Origin: Fibrobacter succinogenes
Lineage (GTDB): Bacteria > Fibrobacterota > Fibrobacteria > Fibrobacterales > Fibrobacteraceae
Assembly: GCA_902762795.1 (NCBI GenBank)
Contig: CACWPM010000026.1
Coordinates: 1 to 64,000, forward strand
DNA length: 64,000 nucleotides
Direction: 5' to 3'
Both the position numbers and the translations under genes were made by a program. This document shows, one piece after another, positions 25,979 through 34,400 of the stretch. Position 1 is the stretch's first letter. Each line of letters opens with the position of its first letter. The notes beneath the pieces were generated by a model. It worked only from the letters and a program-made list of their open reading frames with translations. It searched no databases and was not told where the DNA came from.

Positions 25979-27796
25979 ATGAAACGATTTTTGCTTTTAT
26001 GTCTCAGTTTAACAGCATTTGTAGGCGCAAAGCCCACTCTTCAAGTCGATAGCGACCGCATCGAAGCGGGTCAGACATTCAATTTGCAGTTCATCATCCC
26101 AATTCAGGAACTGCCACAGAACAGAGGCGCGCTCCGCCTCGAAACCCGCAACAACTTCAAGTTCCTCGGGCTCGACAGTGCCGATCAGGTGATGCGCCCG
26201 GACATGGAAGACATTTTCAGTTCATTCTTCGGCGGAGGCGGAAGAGCTTACAAGGCCCGTGTCTATTCGTTCAAGGTTAAAGCCCCAAAAAAGACAGGTA
26301 CGCAAGACCTCGGAAAGCTAATATGGATGATTGGCGGCGAAGCAAGCACCATCAGCAACGAAATTCCGATAACCGTGCAGCGATCCTACAACGATGAAGC
26401 GCTTGCCGCAAGCCTTACCCCAAGCAAGAAGACCGTTTATGAAGGCGAGCAATTCAGCGTCACCCTTAGCCTCCACACTTTCGAGCATTTCCAGGGCGGC
26501 CTCCAGGCCACCGACATGAGCACCGGCAACGATTTCATCGTCCACCGCAACGATCTTTCGAATTTGGATTTTAAACCGGTCGAAGGCGCCCGCCGCGAAA
26601 TGAAGGCATCCGCCAAATACGCATGGTTAAGCCCGACCAAGAGCGGCGCGCTCCAAATTCCGTCATTCAAGTTCAAGTACACCAAGCTCGGAGAACCCAA
26701 GGTCGTCGAAGAAAAGAAGCAGATGGGCGCCATGTCGTTCTCGAGCCGAAGCGTCAAGCAGGAATCCATCGAAACGGAAACCTCCACCACCCCGCTTTCC
26801 ATCACCGTTCTCCCGCTCCCGACCGAAGGCAAGCCCGAAGATTTCTCGGGAATGGTCGGCAACTACAGCTTTAGCGCGAACTTCGACCGCACAAACCTCA
26901 AGGTCGGCGAAGCGTTAACGCTCGCGATTAACATCAAGGGCGACGGCACTCCGGGTACGATTGCCGAACCGAAGCTCCCCGCCTTTAGCGATTTCCGCTC
27001 GGTGCCCCCCGAAAACAGCATCGACAAGAAAGTAAAGGGCAACAAGGTTATCACCTCGAAGGATATCAAGGTATTCCTCTACCCGAAGAAAAAGGGGACC
27101 TTCGAAATTCCGGCCATTACATATTCCTGGTTCAACCCAGCCAAAAAGAAATACGAAACCGCATCGGCAGGCCCGTGGACTATCGAAGTTGAAAAAGGCG
27201 ACGCCCCAGCAGAACCTATTTACCAGGCCCCTGTCGCAACAACACCCGGTTCTTCGACCCCAGCTGTGCAAAAGCAGGAAATCGAATTCCTCGGCAGCGA
27301 CATCCGATTCATCCACCCGATCAAGGAAGTTTCCGAATCTAAAGCCCCGCACAGGAGCGCCTTGTTCTGGCTTCTTTTCCTCGCCGCAATTCCGTTCTAC
27401 CTGATAGCAAACTTCGCCATTACAAGAAAGCGCAAGCGCAACAGCAACACGGCGCTCGTCCGCAAGGGCAAGGCAAACAAGCTGCTCAAGGAAAAATTCG
27501 CGAACGCCCGCGCGGCCCTCAAGAGTGGAGACGGCAAAGGCTTCTACGCCGCCCTCGAAAACGGCCTTATCGATTACCTCAGCAATTTGACGAATGTCGA
27601 ATTCAAGGGCATGACCCGCCCGCAAATGAAGCAGGAACTTGCCAAGCGAGGAGTCAAGAGCGAAACGATTGAAGCCATCAACAGCTGGCTTGAAAAATGC
27701 TCGTTCGTGCGTTTTGCTCCGGTCACAGCAACGACCGAAGAACAGTCCCAAATGCTCGCGGATGTCGAAAAACTCTGCGAGGCGCTGAAGCTATAA
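25979..27796 (+). CDS. batD: BatD, full length with membrane anchor
   Basis: 605 residues. Signal peptide (MKRFLLLCLSLTAFVGA), the three Ig-like blocks, then after TIEVE a linker rich in Pro/Ala/Thr, one membrane helix (about 461-480, ALFWLLFLAAIPFYLIANFAI), a basic stretch (TRKRKRNS) and a cytosolic helical domain of about 110 residues (KANKLLKEKFANARAALKSGDGKGFYAALENGLIDYLSNLTN...). This is the normal BatD build. An FGGGG-like insert (FFGGGGRAYKARVYSF) is typical. It is followed 10 bases later by batE, so the pair is likely one unit of a Bat complex. Confidence 0.88.
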   Translation: MKRFLLLCLSLTAFVGAKPTLQVDSDRIEAGQTFNLQFIIPIQELPQNRGALRLETRNNFKFLGLDSADQVMRPDMEDIFSSFFGGGGRAYKARVYSFKVKAPKKTGTQDLGKLIWMIGGEASTISNEIPITVQRSYNDEALAASLTPSKKTVYEGEQFSVTLSLHTFEHFQGGLQATDMSTGNDFIVHRNDLSNLDFKPVEGARREMKASAKYAWLSPTKSGALQIPSFKFKYTKLGEPKVVEEKKQMGAMSFSSRSVKQESIETETSTTPLSITVLPLPTEGKPEDFSGMVGNYSFSANFDRTNLKVGEALTLAINIKGDGTPGTIAEPKLPAFSDFRSVPPENSIDKKVKGNKVITSKDIKVFLYPKKKGTFEIPAITYSWFNPAKKKYETASAGPWTIEVEKGDAPAEPIYQAPVATTPGSSTPAVQKQEIEFLGSDIRFIHPIKEVSESKAPHRSALFWLLFLAAIPFYLIANFAITRKRKRNSNTALVRKGKANKLLKEKFANARAALKSGDGKGFYAALENGLIDYLSNLTNVEFKGMTRPQMKQELAKRGVKSETIEAINSWLEKCSFVRFAPVTATTEEQSQMLADVEKLCEALKL

Positions 27797-27806
27797 GGAA
27801 GATTTT

Positions 27807-28577
27807 ATGAAACCGAATAGAATTTTTTTGACAATCGCAGCAGCACTTTTGTTTATGGCTACCGTGAGCATTGCAGCCCCCACATGCGCGGGCCTCGAAG
27901 CCGGCACCAAAGCGTACAACGAGAACGACTTTGAACGCGCCATTGACGAATGGCGCACATGCGTCGACGAAGGCATCGTCAATGCAGACCTCTATTACAA
28001 TTTGGGCAACGCCTATTACCGCAGCGGGAAACTCGGCTTTGCGATTTTCTACTACAAGTCCGCCCTCCGTTTGCACCCGAGCGACGACGACATCCAGCAC
28101 AACCTTAATTTCGCACAGACCAAGACCCGCGACAAGGAAGGCGATGAAGAAGAGAACCCAATTCTCGAAGGACTCATGGATCTGCACCACGCAATTTCGC
28201 TCAAGAGCCAGATGAATATCGCGCTCGTACTCTTCTGGGCAATCGCGCTCATAATTCTCGCCCGCAGATTCGTAAACGGCAGCCGCGGCAAGAACATCTG
28301 CACAGGAGTCGTATTCGGCTTGAGCGTTATCCTCTGCACCATTGGCGCAAGCGCTGTCTACAAGATGATTGTCCTCGAAACGGACATCACGGGCGTCGTG
28401 ACCGCCTCAAGCGCCGACGTGACAAGCGCCCCGAGCGACAAGTCGCAAACACTCAACACGCTTAGCGAAGGCACGAGCTTCGAAGTCATCGGCGAACAAG
28501 GAAACTTTGCGGAAATCCGCCTCGGCGAAAAAATCCGTGGTTTCGTGAAGCTCAGCGAAGTCGGGATCGTGAAGTAA
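27807..28577 (+). CDS. batE: BatE-like TPR and SH3-domain membrane protein
   Basis: 256 residues. Signal peptide (MKPNRIFLTIAAALLFMATVSIAA), two or three TPR units (about 29-105: LEAGTKAYNENDFERAIDEWRTCV, ADLYYNLGNAYYRSGKLGFAIFYYKSALRLHP), two membrane helices (about 137-155 and 163-185), and a C-terminal bacterial SH3-like part (TLSEGTSFEVIGEQGNFAEIRLGEKIRGFVKLSEV). This order is that of BatE. AAGGA precedes the ATG. The gene follows batD-3 by 10 bases, and its stop codon touches the end of the convergent lipoprotein gene. Confidence 0.88.
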   Translation: MKPNRIFLTIAAALLFMATVSIAAPTCAGLEAGTKAYNENDFERAIDEWRTCVDEGIVNADLYYNLGNAYYRSGKLGFAIFYYKSALRLHPSDDDIQHNLNFAQTKTRDKEGDEEENPILEGLMDLHHAISLKSQMNIALVLFWAIALIILARRFVNGSRGKNICTGVVFGLSVILCTIGASAVYKMIVLETDITGVVTASSADVTSAPSDKSQTLNTLSEGTSFEVIGEQGNFAEIRLGEKIRGFVKLSEVGIVK

Positions 28578-29054
28578 TTACAACATGGGTTTGTCCCAGG
28601 GGCTAACCCATGTAGTATCATTTCGAATAATGGGAATGGTGACTTCTGTAGGGAATTTTCCAGATTCCCTCGTTGGAACAACAGCTGTAACAACAGCTAC
28701 AGGAAGCGCAATCATATCCAAAAACAACATAGTCATTACAGTTCCAGGGCGGCCTCTACCATCAGAAAAGAACGGCCAGTAACGCAACAAGCCCGCACTA
28801 AAATGATATGAGGACTCGCCGCGATACACCCACAAGCTTCCGTAAACAATTTCATTTTTACGAGCTTCCAAATAAATTGCATCTTCACTTGTTGAAGATT
28901 TAAAGCGGCAATAATCACTTGTCGGACAAACCTGTTCTCCATCGCAATAAATGGAATAATCCCCTTTGCCATCGGATACGGAAACCCTCATTTCGTAACG
29001 AGAAGCACACCCGACAAAAAACAGGGACAGAAATAAAACTATATATCGATTCAT
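28578..29054 (-). CDS. Small lipoprotein, paralogue A
   Basis: 158 residues with a lipoprotein signal (MNRYIVLFLSLFFVGC, lipobox FVGC). Core features are shared with the next gene: VSDGKGDYSIYCDGEQVCPTSDYCRF, NEIVYGSLWVYRGES, then a hydrophobic stretch LFLDMIALPVAVVTAVVPT (about 110-128) and SGKFPTEVTIPI...WVSPWDKP. The block before the hydrophobic stretch looks like a PEGA-like small beta domain with paired cysteines. I cannot name a family. Its last base abuts the stop of batE. It is one of two tandem paralogues on the minus strand. Confidence 0.7.
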   Translation of the reverse strand: MNRYIVLFLSLFFVGCASRYEMRVSVSDGKGDYSIYCDGEQVCPTSDYCRFKSSTSEDAIYLEARKNEIVYGSLWVYRGESSYHFSAGLLRYWPFFSDGRGRPGTVMTMLFLDMIALPVAVVTAVVPTRESGKFPTEVTIPIIRNDTTWVSPWDKPML

Positions 29055-29109
29055 TTTACACGCAAAATATCTTTTTCAAGAGAGCGTATTTCCCTACTTC
29101 AAAAAATTA

Positions 29110-29598
29110 TTACTGGATTGGCTTTTCCCACGGGAAATTCGCTTGAACAGAATCCTTAGGGCCAACAGTCAGGACCACTTCAGCAGGGAATTGCCCTGCT
29201 ATTTTTGAAGGAGTCAAAAAGAATACCGGAAGCGTAAACATACCCGTCACCAATTCAAAAGCATCACTAGGGTGAGTCGATCTCATCCATTTTTCAACAC
29301 CCCGACTTGGCAACGAGGTTCCACTTTCACGATAAACGCGAACGCCACCATAGATGACATTGTTTCTACAAACCTGTATATACATAGATTCGTTTTCCAC
29401 AGGGGTAGAAAATTCACAGCTATCACTCCGAGTACAAACCAACTCACCATCCCGATAAATAGAGTAGTCGCTACGTCCATCCGAAATGCGGACTTTCATA
29501 GCAGGGCCGGACGCACAGGCGTTCAACAGGACAAATAAAATAATTAAAAGAAAATACCATTTCATGCCAGAACCACAATTGTCAAAAAATTTCATCAT
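29110..29598 (-). CDS. Small lipoprotein, paralogue B
   Basis: 162 residues. The ATG at 29598 overlaps the TGA of the gene upstream (ATGA), which favours this start by coupling; the ATG at 29565 (MKWYFLLIILFVLLNAC) gives a shorter signal sequence with the same lipobox LNAC. It shares VRISDGRSDYSIYRDGELVCTRSDSCEF, NNVIYGGVRVYRES, a hydrophobic stretch near 115-132 and AGQFPAEVVLTVGP...FPWEKPIQ with paralogue A, at moderate identity. Probably an outer-membrane or periplasm-facing lipoprotein; no function can be assigned. Confidence 0.7.
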   Translation of the reverse strand: MMKFFDNCGSGMKWYFLLIILFVLLNACASGPAMKVRISDGRSDYSIYRDGELVCTRSDSCEFSTPVENESMYIQVCRNNVIYGGVRVYRESGTSLPSRGVEKWMRSTHPSDAFELVTGMFTLPVFFLTPSKIAGQFPAEVVLTVGPKDSVQANFPWEKPIQ

Positions 29599-29942
29599 TT
29601 AATTCTGCTAGAAACGTAACTTACAATAGGAATAAAGTCATTAGGCACATAGGCGATGTGGCCATAAGACCATACAAGCTTATCGTTTTTCTTTCGCTTT
29701 TCAAAAATGACCGCGACACCGGTATCGTCACGAAAAAGCTTTATTTGCAATAGGTAATCGCTATCTTTTTTATTTGGCACAATGGCATAGCCGTCAATGG
29801 AAGCGTACTCCTTTACTAAAGAAATAATTTTTTTCGCATAATCTTCATGGACGCCCTTTAGTTGCACAGGCAAAATAAAATACTCCGTCTTCGCCCACAA
29901 GGCCGAAGCAAGCAATAGAACAATTGCAATGTAGCGAATCAT
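29595..29942 (-). CDS. Small exported protein, unknown function
   Basis: 115 residues with a signal peptide (MIRYIAIVLLLASALWA). The mature part (EYFILPVQLKGVHEDYAKKIISLVKEYASIDGYAIVPNKKDSDYLLQIKLFRDDTGVAVIFEK) has the pattern of a small alpha/beta domain in which a helix (DYAKKIISLVKEYAS) follows a first strand, as in periplasmic proteins that read or assemble outer-membrane components; a relation to the CsgG/TolB-N fold is a guess. It overlaps the following lipoprotein by four bases, so the three minus-strand genes 29942-28578 are probably one operon. Confidence 0.6.
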   Translation of the reverse strand: MIRYIAIVLLLASALWAKTEYFILPVQLKGVHEDYAKKIISLVKEYASIDGYAIVPNKKDSDYLLQIKLFRDDTGVAVIFEKRKKNDKLVWSYGHIAYVPNDFIPIVSYVSSRIK

Positions 29943-30194
29943 ATTATACCTAAAATAGAAATTGCAAGTCCCAACCTCTTAGGCTCGGTAAAAAACAAGA
30001 GCGATTAGAACTGTATGGATCCCCTTCGCAAGAGCAAAACGAGACATAACAGTTTCCCTCCCTTCGAATGACGGCTTCGAGAATGACCGTGGCTGCAACA
30101 CTCGCCTTTTGAGGTTGGCCCTACGCGTTGCTCCGAGGATGACAGATTCGAGAATGAGATAAAACCTAATACCTATAACCTACAACCCTAAAGC
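29943..30194. repeat. Gene-free stretch with short imperfect repeats and a period-7 tract
   Basis: TTCGAGAATGA-like strings recur at about 30076 and 30146, and related ones (TTCGAATGAC, CCGAGGATGAC) at about 30063 and 30133. The end is a heptamer tract 30164-30191 (ACCTAAT, ACCTATA, ACCTACA, ACCCTAA), three bases from the mnmA stop codon. Confidence 0.6.
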
Positions 30195-31262
30195 TTACAC
30201 AATCTGGCCGCCGCCGAGGACCATGTCGCCATCGTAAAAGACGGCACACTGCCCCGGTGTCACGGCAAAGAGCGGTTCGTCAAAGACGGCGACCGCCTTG
30301 TTTGTATCGACAATTGTAATTTCGCAGCCTACGGCACGCTGGCGATAACGCACCATGCCTTCCGCGCGGAACGTCGTCCCGACCTCCCGCGCACCGCCGT
30401 GCCATTCGCAGTTCACCATTTCCACACGGTCAAAACAGACCGACGACTTGTCACCCGTCACCACAATATCGCCCGTTTCCGGGTCCACGTGCTTCACGAA
30501 CGCAGGCACGCCAATCGCCACGCCCAGACCTTTGCGCTGGCCGACCGTGTACTTATGGAACCCATCGTGCGTATTCCACACCTTGCCCTTTTCATCTACG
30601 AAACGGCCCGGGCGCGTCATCTCGCCAAAACGGTCCTTCAAAAATTCAGTGTATTGCGAGCCGTAAATATCGAAGCAAATGTCCTGGCTGTCGCCCGTTT
30701 TTGCATTCACAAAACCGTTCCGCTCGGCAATTTCACGCACTTCGCTTTTCACGTACGTTCCAAGCGGCGTGAGCACGTGATTGCGGCGTTCATCGGGAAC
30801 CCAGAACAAAAAGTAGCTCTGGTCCTTGCCTGGATCACGACCGCGCAAAAGCCTGCGCACGCCATCCACTTCTTCGATACGAACGTAATGCCCTGTCGCC
30901 AAGAAGTCCGCACCGAGCAATTTGGCGTAATCCATCATCCAGCCGAACTTGATAAAGCGATTGCAGTAGCAGCAAGGGTTCGGCGTACGCGCATGCGAAA
31001 AGTCCGCATGGCAGCGTTTCAAGACCTCGCCTGTAAAGGCATCGGAGCAGTTTGCCACATGATGTTCGATGCCAAGCTTTTCGGCAATCATCTTTGCGCG
31101 CACCACGCTCGGGTCGCTCTCGGCATCAAAGGCGCCATCGACATCAGGCAAAACGCGGAGCGTCACGCCCACGACTTCATAGCCCTGCTGTTGCAAAAGG
31201 AGCGCCGCAACGGACGAATCTACGCCACCGCTCATGCCGACTGCGACCTTTACCTTCGACAT
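30195..31262 (-). CDS. mnmA: tRNA-specific 2-thiouridylase MnmA
   Basis: 355 residues. The PP-loop motif SGGVDSS (10-16) binds ATP. The catalytic cysteine lies in HARTPNPCCYCNRFIKFG and the second in SQDICF, spaced as in the family; the ATGHY and DQSYFLFWV segments are also present. MnmA puts sulfur at position 2 of the wobble uridine of tRNA-Lys, -Glu and -Gln, using persulfide passed from a cysteine desulfurase. It stands alone between repeat-rich gaps and is close to core codon usage. Confidence 0.96.
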   Translation of the reverse strand: MSKVKVAVGMSGGVDSSVAALLLQQQGYEVVGVTLRVLPDVDGAFDAESDPSVVRAKMIAEKLGIEHHVANCSDAFTGEVLKRCHADFSHARTPNPCCYCNRFIKFGWMMDYAKLLGADFLATGHYVRIEEVDGVRRLLRGRDPGKDQSYFLFWVPDERRNHVLTPLGTYVKSEVREIAERNGFVNAKTGDSQDICFDIYGSQYTEFLKDRFGEMTRPGRFVDEKGKVWNTHDGFHKYTVGQRKGLGVAIGVPAFVKHVDPETGDIVVTGDKSSVCFDRVEMVNCEWHGGAREVGTTFRAEGMVRYRQRAVGCEITIVDTNKAVAVFDEPLFAVTPGQCAVFYDGDMVLGGGQIV

Positions 31263-31449
31263 ACTCTATTATACTCCATTTAAAACGCAGTGCGAGATAT
31301 TACAAGCTATGGGCTCGGTCGCCTACGGTTCCCTCTGAGCTATGGGGTATGAGCATAAATCATCAAGATTCAGACTCTTAAGCCCAAAGCGAAGCGACCT
31401 CATAGTGCAAAGCACGACCCCATACCTCATAGCCAAAGCGCCAACGGCG
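31263..31449. repeat. Gene-free stretch with variable-hairpin and period-7 strings
   Basis: GCTATGGGCTCGG...TGAGCTA TGGGGTA TGAGCAT (31303-31356), then CCCAAAGCGAAGCGACCTC and CATAGTGCAAAGCACGACCCCATACCTCATAG further on. The same strings with other hairpins occur at 20100-20300. AGCGCC-AAC-GGCGCT (31437-31451) overlaps the sprA stop. Confidence 0.6.
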
Positions 31450-34400
31450 CTAATCAAATCTCAGCATCAGCGCAAGTTCGAACTGGAGAATCTGGCGCAT
31501 GTGCGCGGTTTCATCATCCAGTTTTTCGTAAATCTGCCTGTATTCGATGTAGGAACTCAGCGAAGCCATCTTGTTGAACTGGTAAGATGCACTTGGGCGA
31601 ATAAACCATTCATGCGTTCTCGACGGGACCGTACGAGAATCCAACTGCAACTTAGGTTTGTAAATAACGCAGTCATCGCATTTCACACCAGAATCGTAGG
31701 ACCATTTCTTAAAGACTCCATCCGTACCGGATTCACTAGCCGTCATCTTGTAACCATCCACAGGACTATATTCCTTACGGATCGTCTTCTTGAAATCATA
31801 ACCAGCAGTGAGTTTCAAGTCGATATCATTATTGAACTTGAAGTACCATTTCCAGAGCTGGAAGCCCTTGTTGAGCTTGAGCGGATAAGAAATCGAGAAA
31901 TCATCACCGATATTGATTGCAAAATCATTGTAAAGCGATGTCGGAATCCATGGCGTTTCAAGGAAATACCTTGTCGTATCACCACAATCTTCGCGATTAG
32001 GATCTCCCGGAGTCCAGCACGGATTCGAAATCACTTCCTGCTTCGGTCGGCGATCCACGTTTTCAATCTTCATGCGAACGCTGTTTTCTATACGCATGTT
32101 GTTTTGCGTGAGGAAGGTGATGCGGATGAGCGGGTTGAAATTCCAAACGCTCGACCAGGAATCTTCAGCACTTTGGAACGGGCGCGAAACGACCGTACGC
32201 GAATAATCAAAGCGATGACTCAAGCTCACGCTGCGGAAACTGTTGAGGAACGACACCTTCTGTGCAATATTCGGGATCGTAATACCAATGCCAAACTTAG
32301 GTAGAAGCGTCGTCGTATCGACATACAACGGATATTCACGAGACTGTGAAAAATCTTCTTTCCACTGGAAGTCCGTAGACAAGGAGATATCCCATATCGG
32401 CAAAGTGAGCCCTGTAGAAATCTGCAACGAACGAGAGACCGAATTGCGGAAACTGCCCTGATAGACAAGCGTATCGACATTCTTGTTCCTGTATTGAGAA
32501 AATCCGGTGAAGTCGTCGCGACTCGTCAAGCCCATGTCGCCAGTCATGATATTCCAAAGTCCACGACCTCGATGACCGTTGCCAAGCCCCAATCCATAAA
32601 GGTAATACTGGAACGGGGTAACGCCCTGTTCTTCGTAAAGCTGCGCAAGCGTAAAGTTTTCACCGATTGTGTTCGTGCTAGCATTCCAGTTAAACTTGAT
32701 TTCACGCCATTTGAGTTTTTCTAGGAACCCAGAAACAGGATTGTTCTTTCCGAACATGTTAGCAAGATCAAGAATTTTCAAAGTCGGAGTAAATTCAAAG
32801 CGGTTCGTCTGTGAAATTGTCCAGTAGTTTTTCTCGATGTTCGCCGGATCATAGAAATCGAAATCATCCGGGATGGTCTTCTGCTGGTTAAAATCAGACG
32901 AGAACTGCATATTGAATGGGATAAAAGGAATCAACCTAGGATTAAAATTGATCCGGAACTGCTGGTTTCTAGAACGTTCGTTACGGAGAATGCCGTACGC
33001 ACGCCCATATTCACGATGGCCAACGCTATCGACCTTGTAGAATGCCGTCGTATCGTAACGGATTTCGTAAGTTTCCGGATTTTGCAAGTCTATGGCCATC
33101 GACCCCTTTGCAACAGTATCCACAGGGAAAACAACAAGGCTATCACGTGATACATAAACCTTTCTGTCAGAATGGTCATGGTCGAAGATATAGCCACTCG
33201 CAAAAAGACCGCCCTCGTCAAACGTAAAGAAATTTTCCTTCGTAAATCCTTCACGGTCACCACCGCCAAACATGTCGCGCTTGATATTCACGGCATAGTT
33301 CACAGAAAGGAACGAAAGGATGTTCCAACGCATATTCAGCTTGTGATTGAGCTCTGCGGTATAGGTCACCACCTTATCGACTTGCGGTTCTACAAAGTCC
33401 GGATCACGGGTCTGGTTGACATAGCGCACATAGTTAAAATCGAAGAGGGTCAAGTCGAATGTCTGCGGCCACGGTTCGAACTCCGTCTTTGCAAAGTCCT
33501 TGAGCCAAGAATACTTGGAAAGGCCTTCGAAAGGCTTAAACTTGAACATGCTGAACGTACCCAACTTATACTCAAATAAAGTATGGTAAGAATAAGTAGA
33601 ATCCGCCGTAGTTGTCGAACGCCCTTCGGACTGATGGTAAGAATAGCTAAGCGCCGGACGTTCCAAGAATGCCTGAGACAGAAATTCGCCGAGCTTGGTT
33701 TCACTGGCCTTGTAATCCTTATGGTAACTGATACTGAAGCTCAAGTCCTGCACGTAGGATTGATAGCCCTTGGATTCCGCATTGTCCCTCAGTTTATTTT
33801 CTTCGTCATCAGATTCCACAGCAAGATCGCTCTGGAACATATCGCCCGTAAGGTCAACAAAGCTGCTCTTTTTAAGCATCATATCGTCAGTGGGCTTCAT
33901 GTACGGGCGTTTCGTTGAACTATGGTAACTAAACGACATCGGGATATGGTAACCAAGCGAATCGTTCAGGAACTTGTTGAGAGCAATAGAAATGTCCGCC
34001 GAGATGTCAAGCTGAGAGGCTGCCTTCGCCGGATCCGGTTTCGGAGAACGACCGGAATTGGAAAGAGTCGCAAAGTCGCCATCCTGATAACGGACCGCAC
34101 CCGAAAGCGAAATGAAGTCAGCAAAATTCACCTGGCCGTTCACACGGGCCGCATAACCCCATTCCGTATCCATGTCTGAAAGGCGGAGGTCATTCAGCCA
34201 GAATGTACCTTTAAGTTCATCCGGTGAGGCCGATGAATCCGCAATGATCACAAACCGCATCCAGTCCACCTTCGTGATAGACGGATTACCAACCAAGCGA
34301 AGCCTTTCTTCCCTTTCGCCACCAATATTTTTTACCACGGGTTCCAAATACGGCGGATGGCGGCCACGCTTCAAGTTCGAGAACTCGACCAAATCCATCG

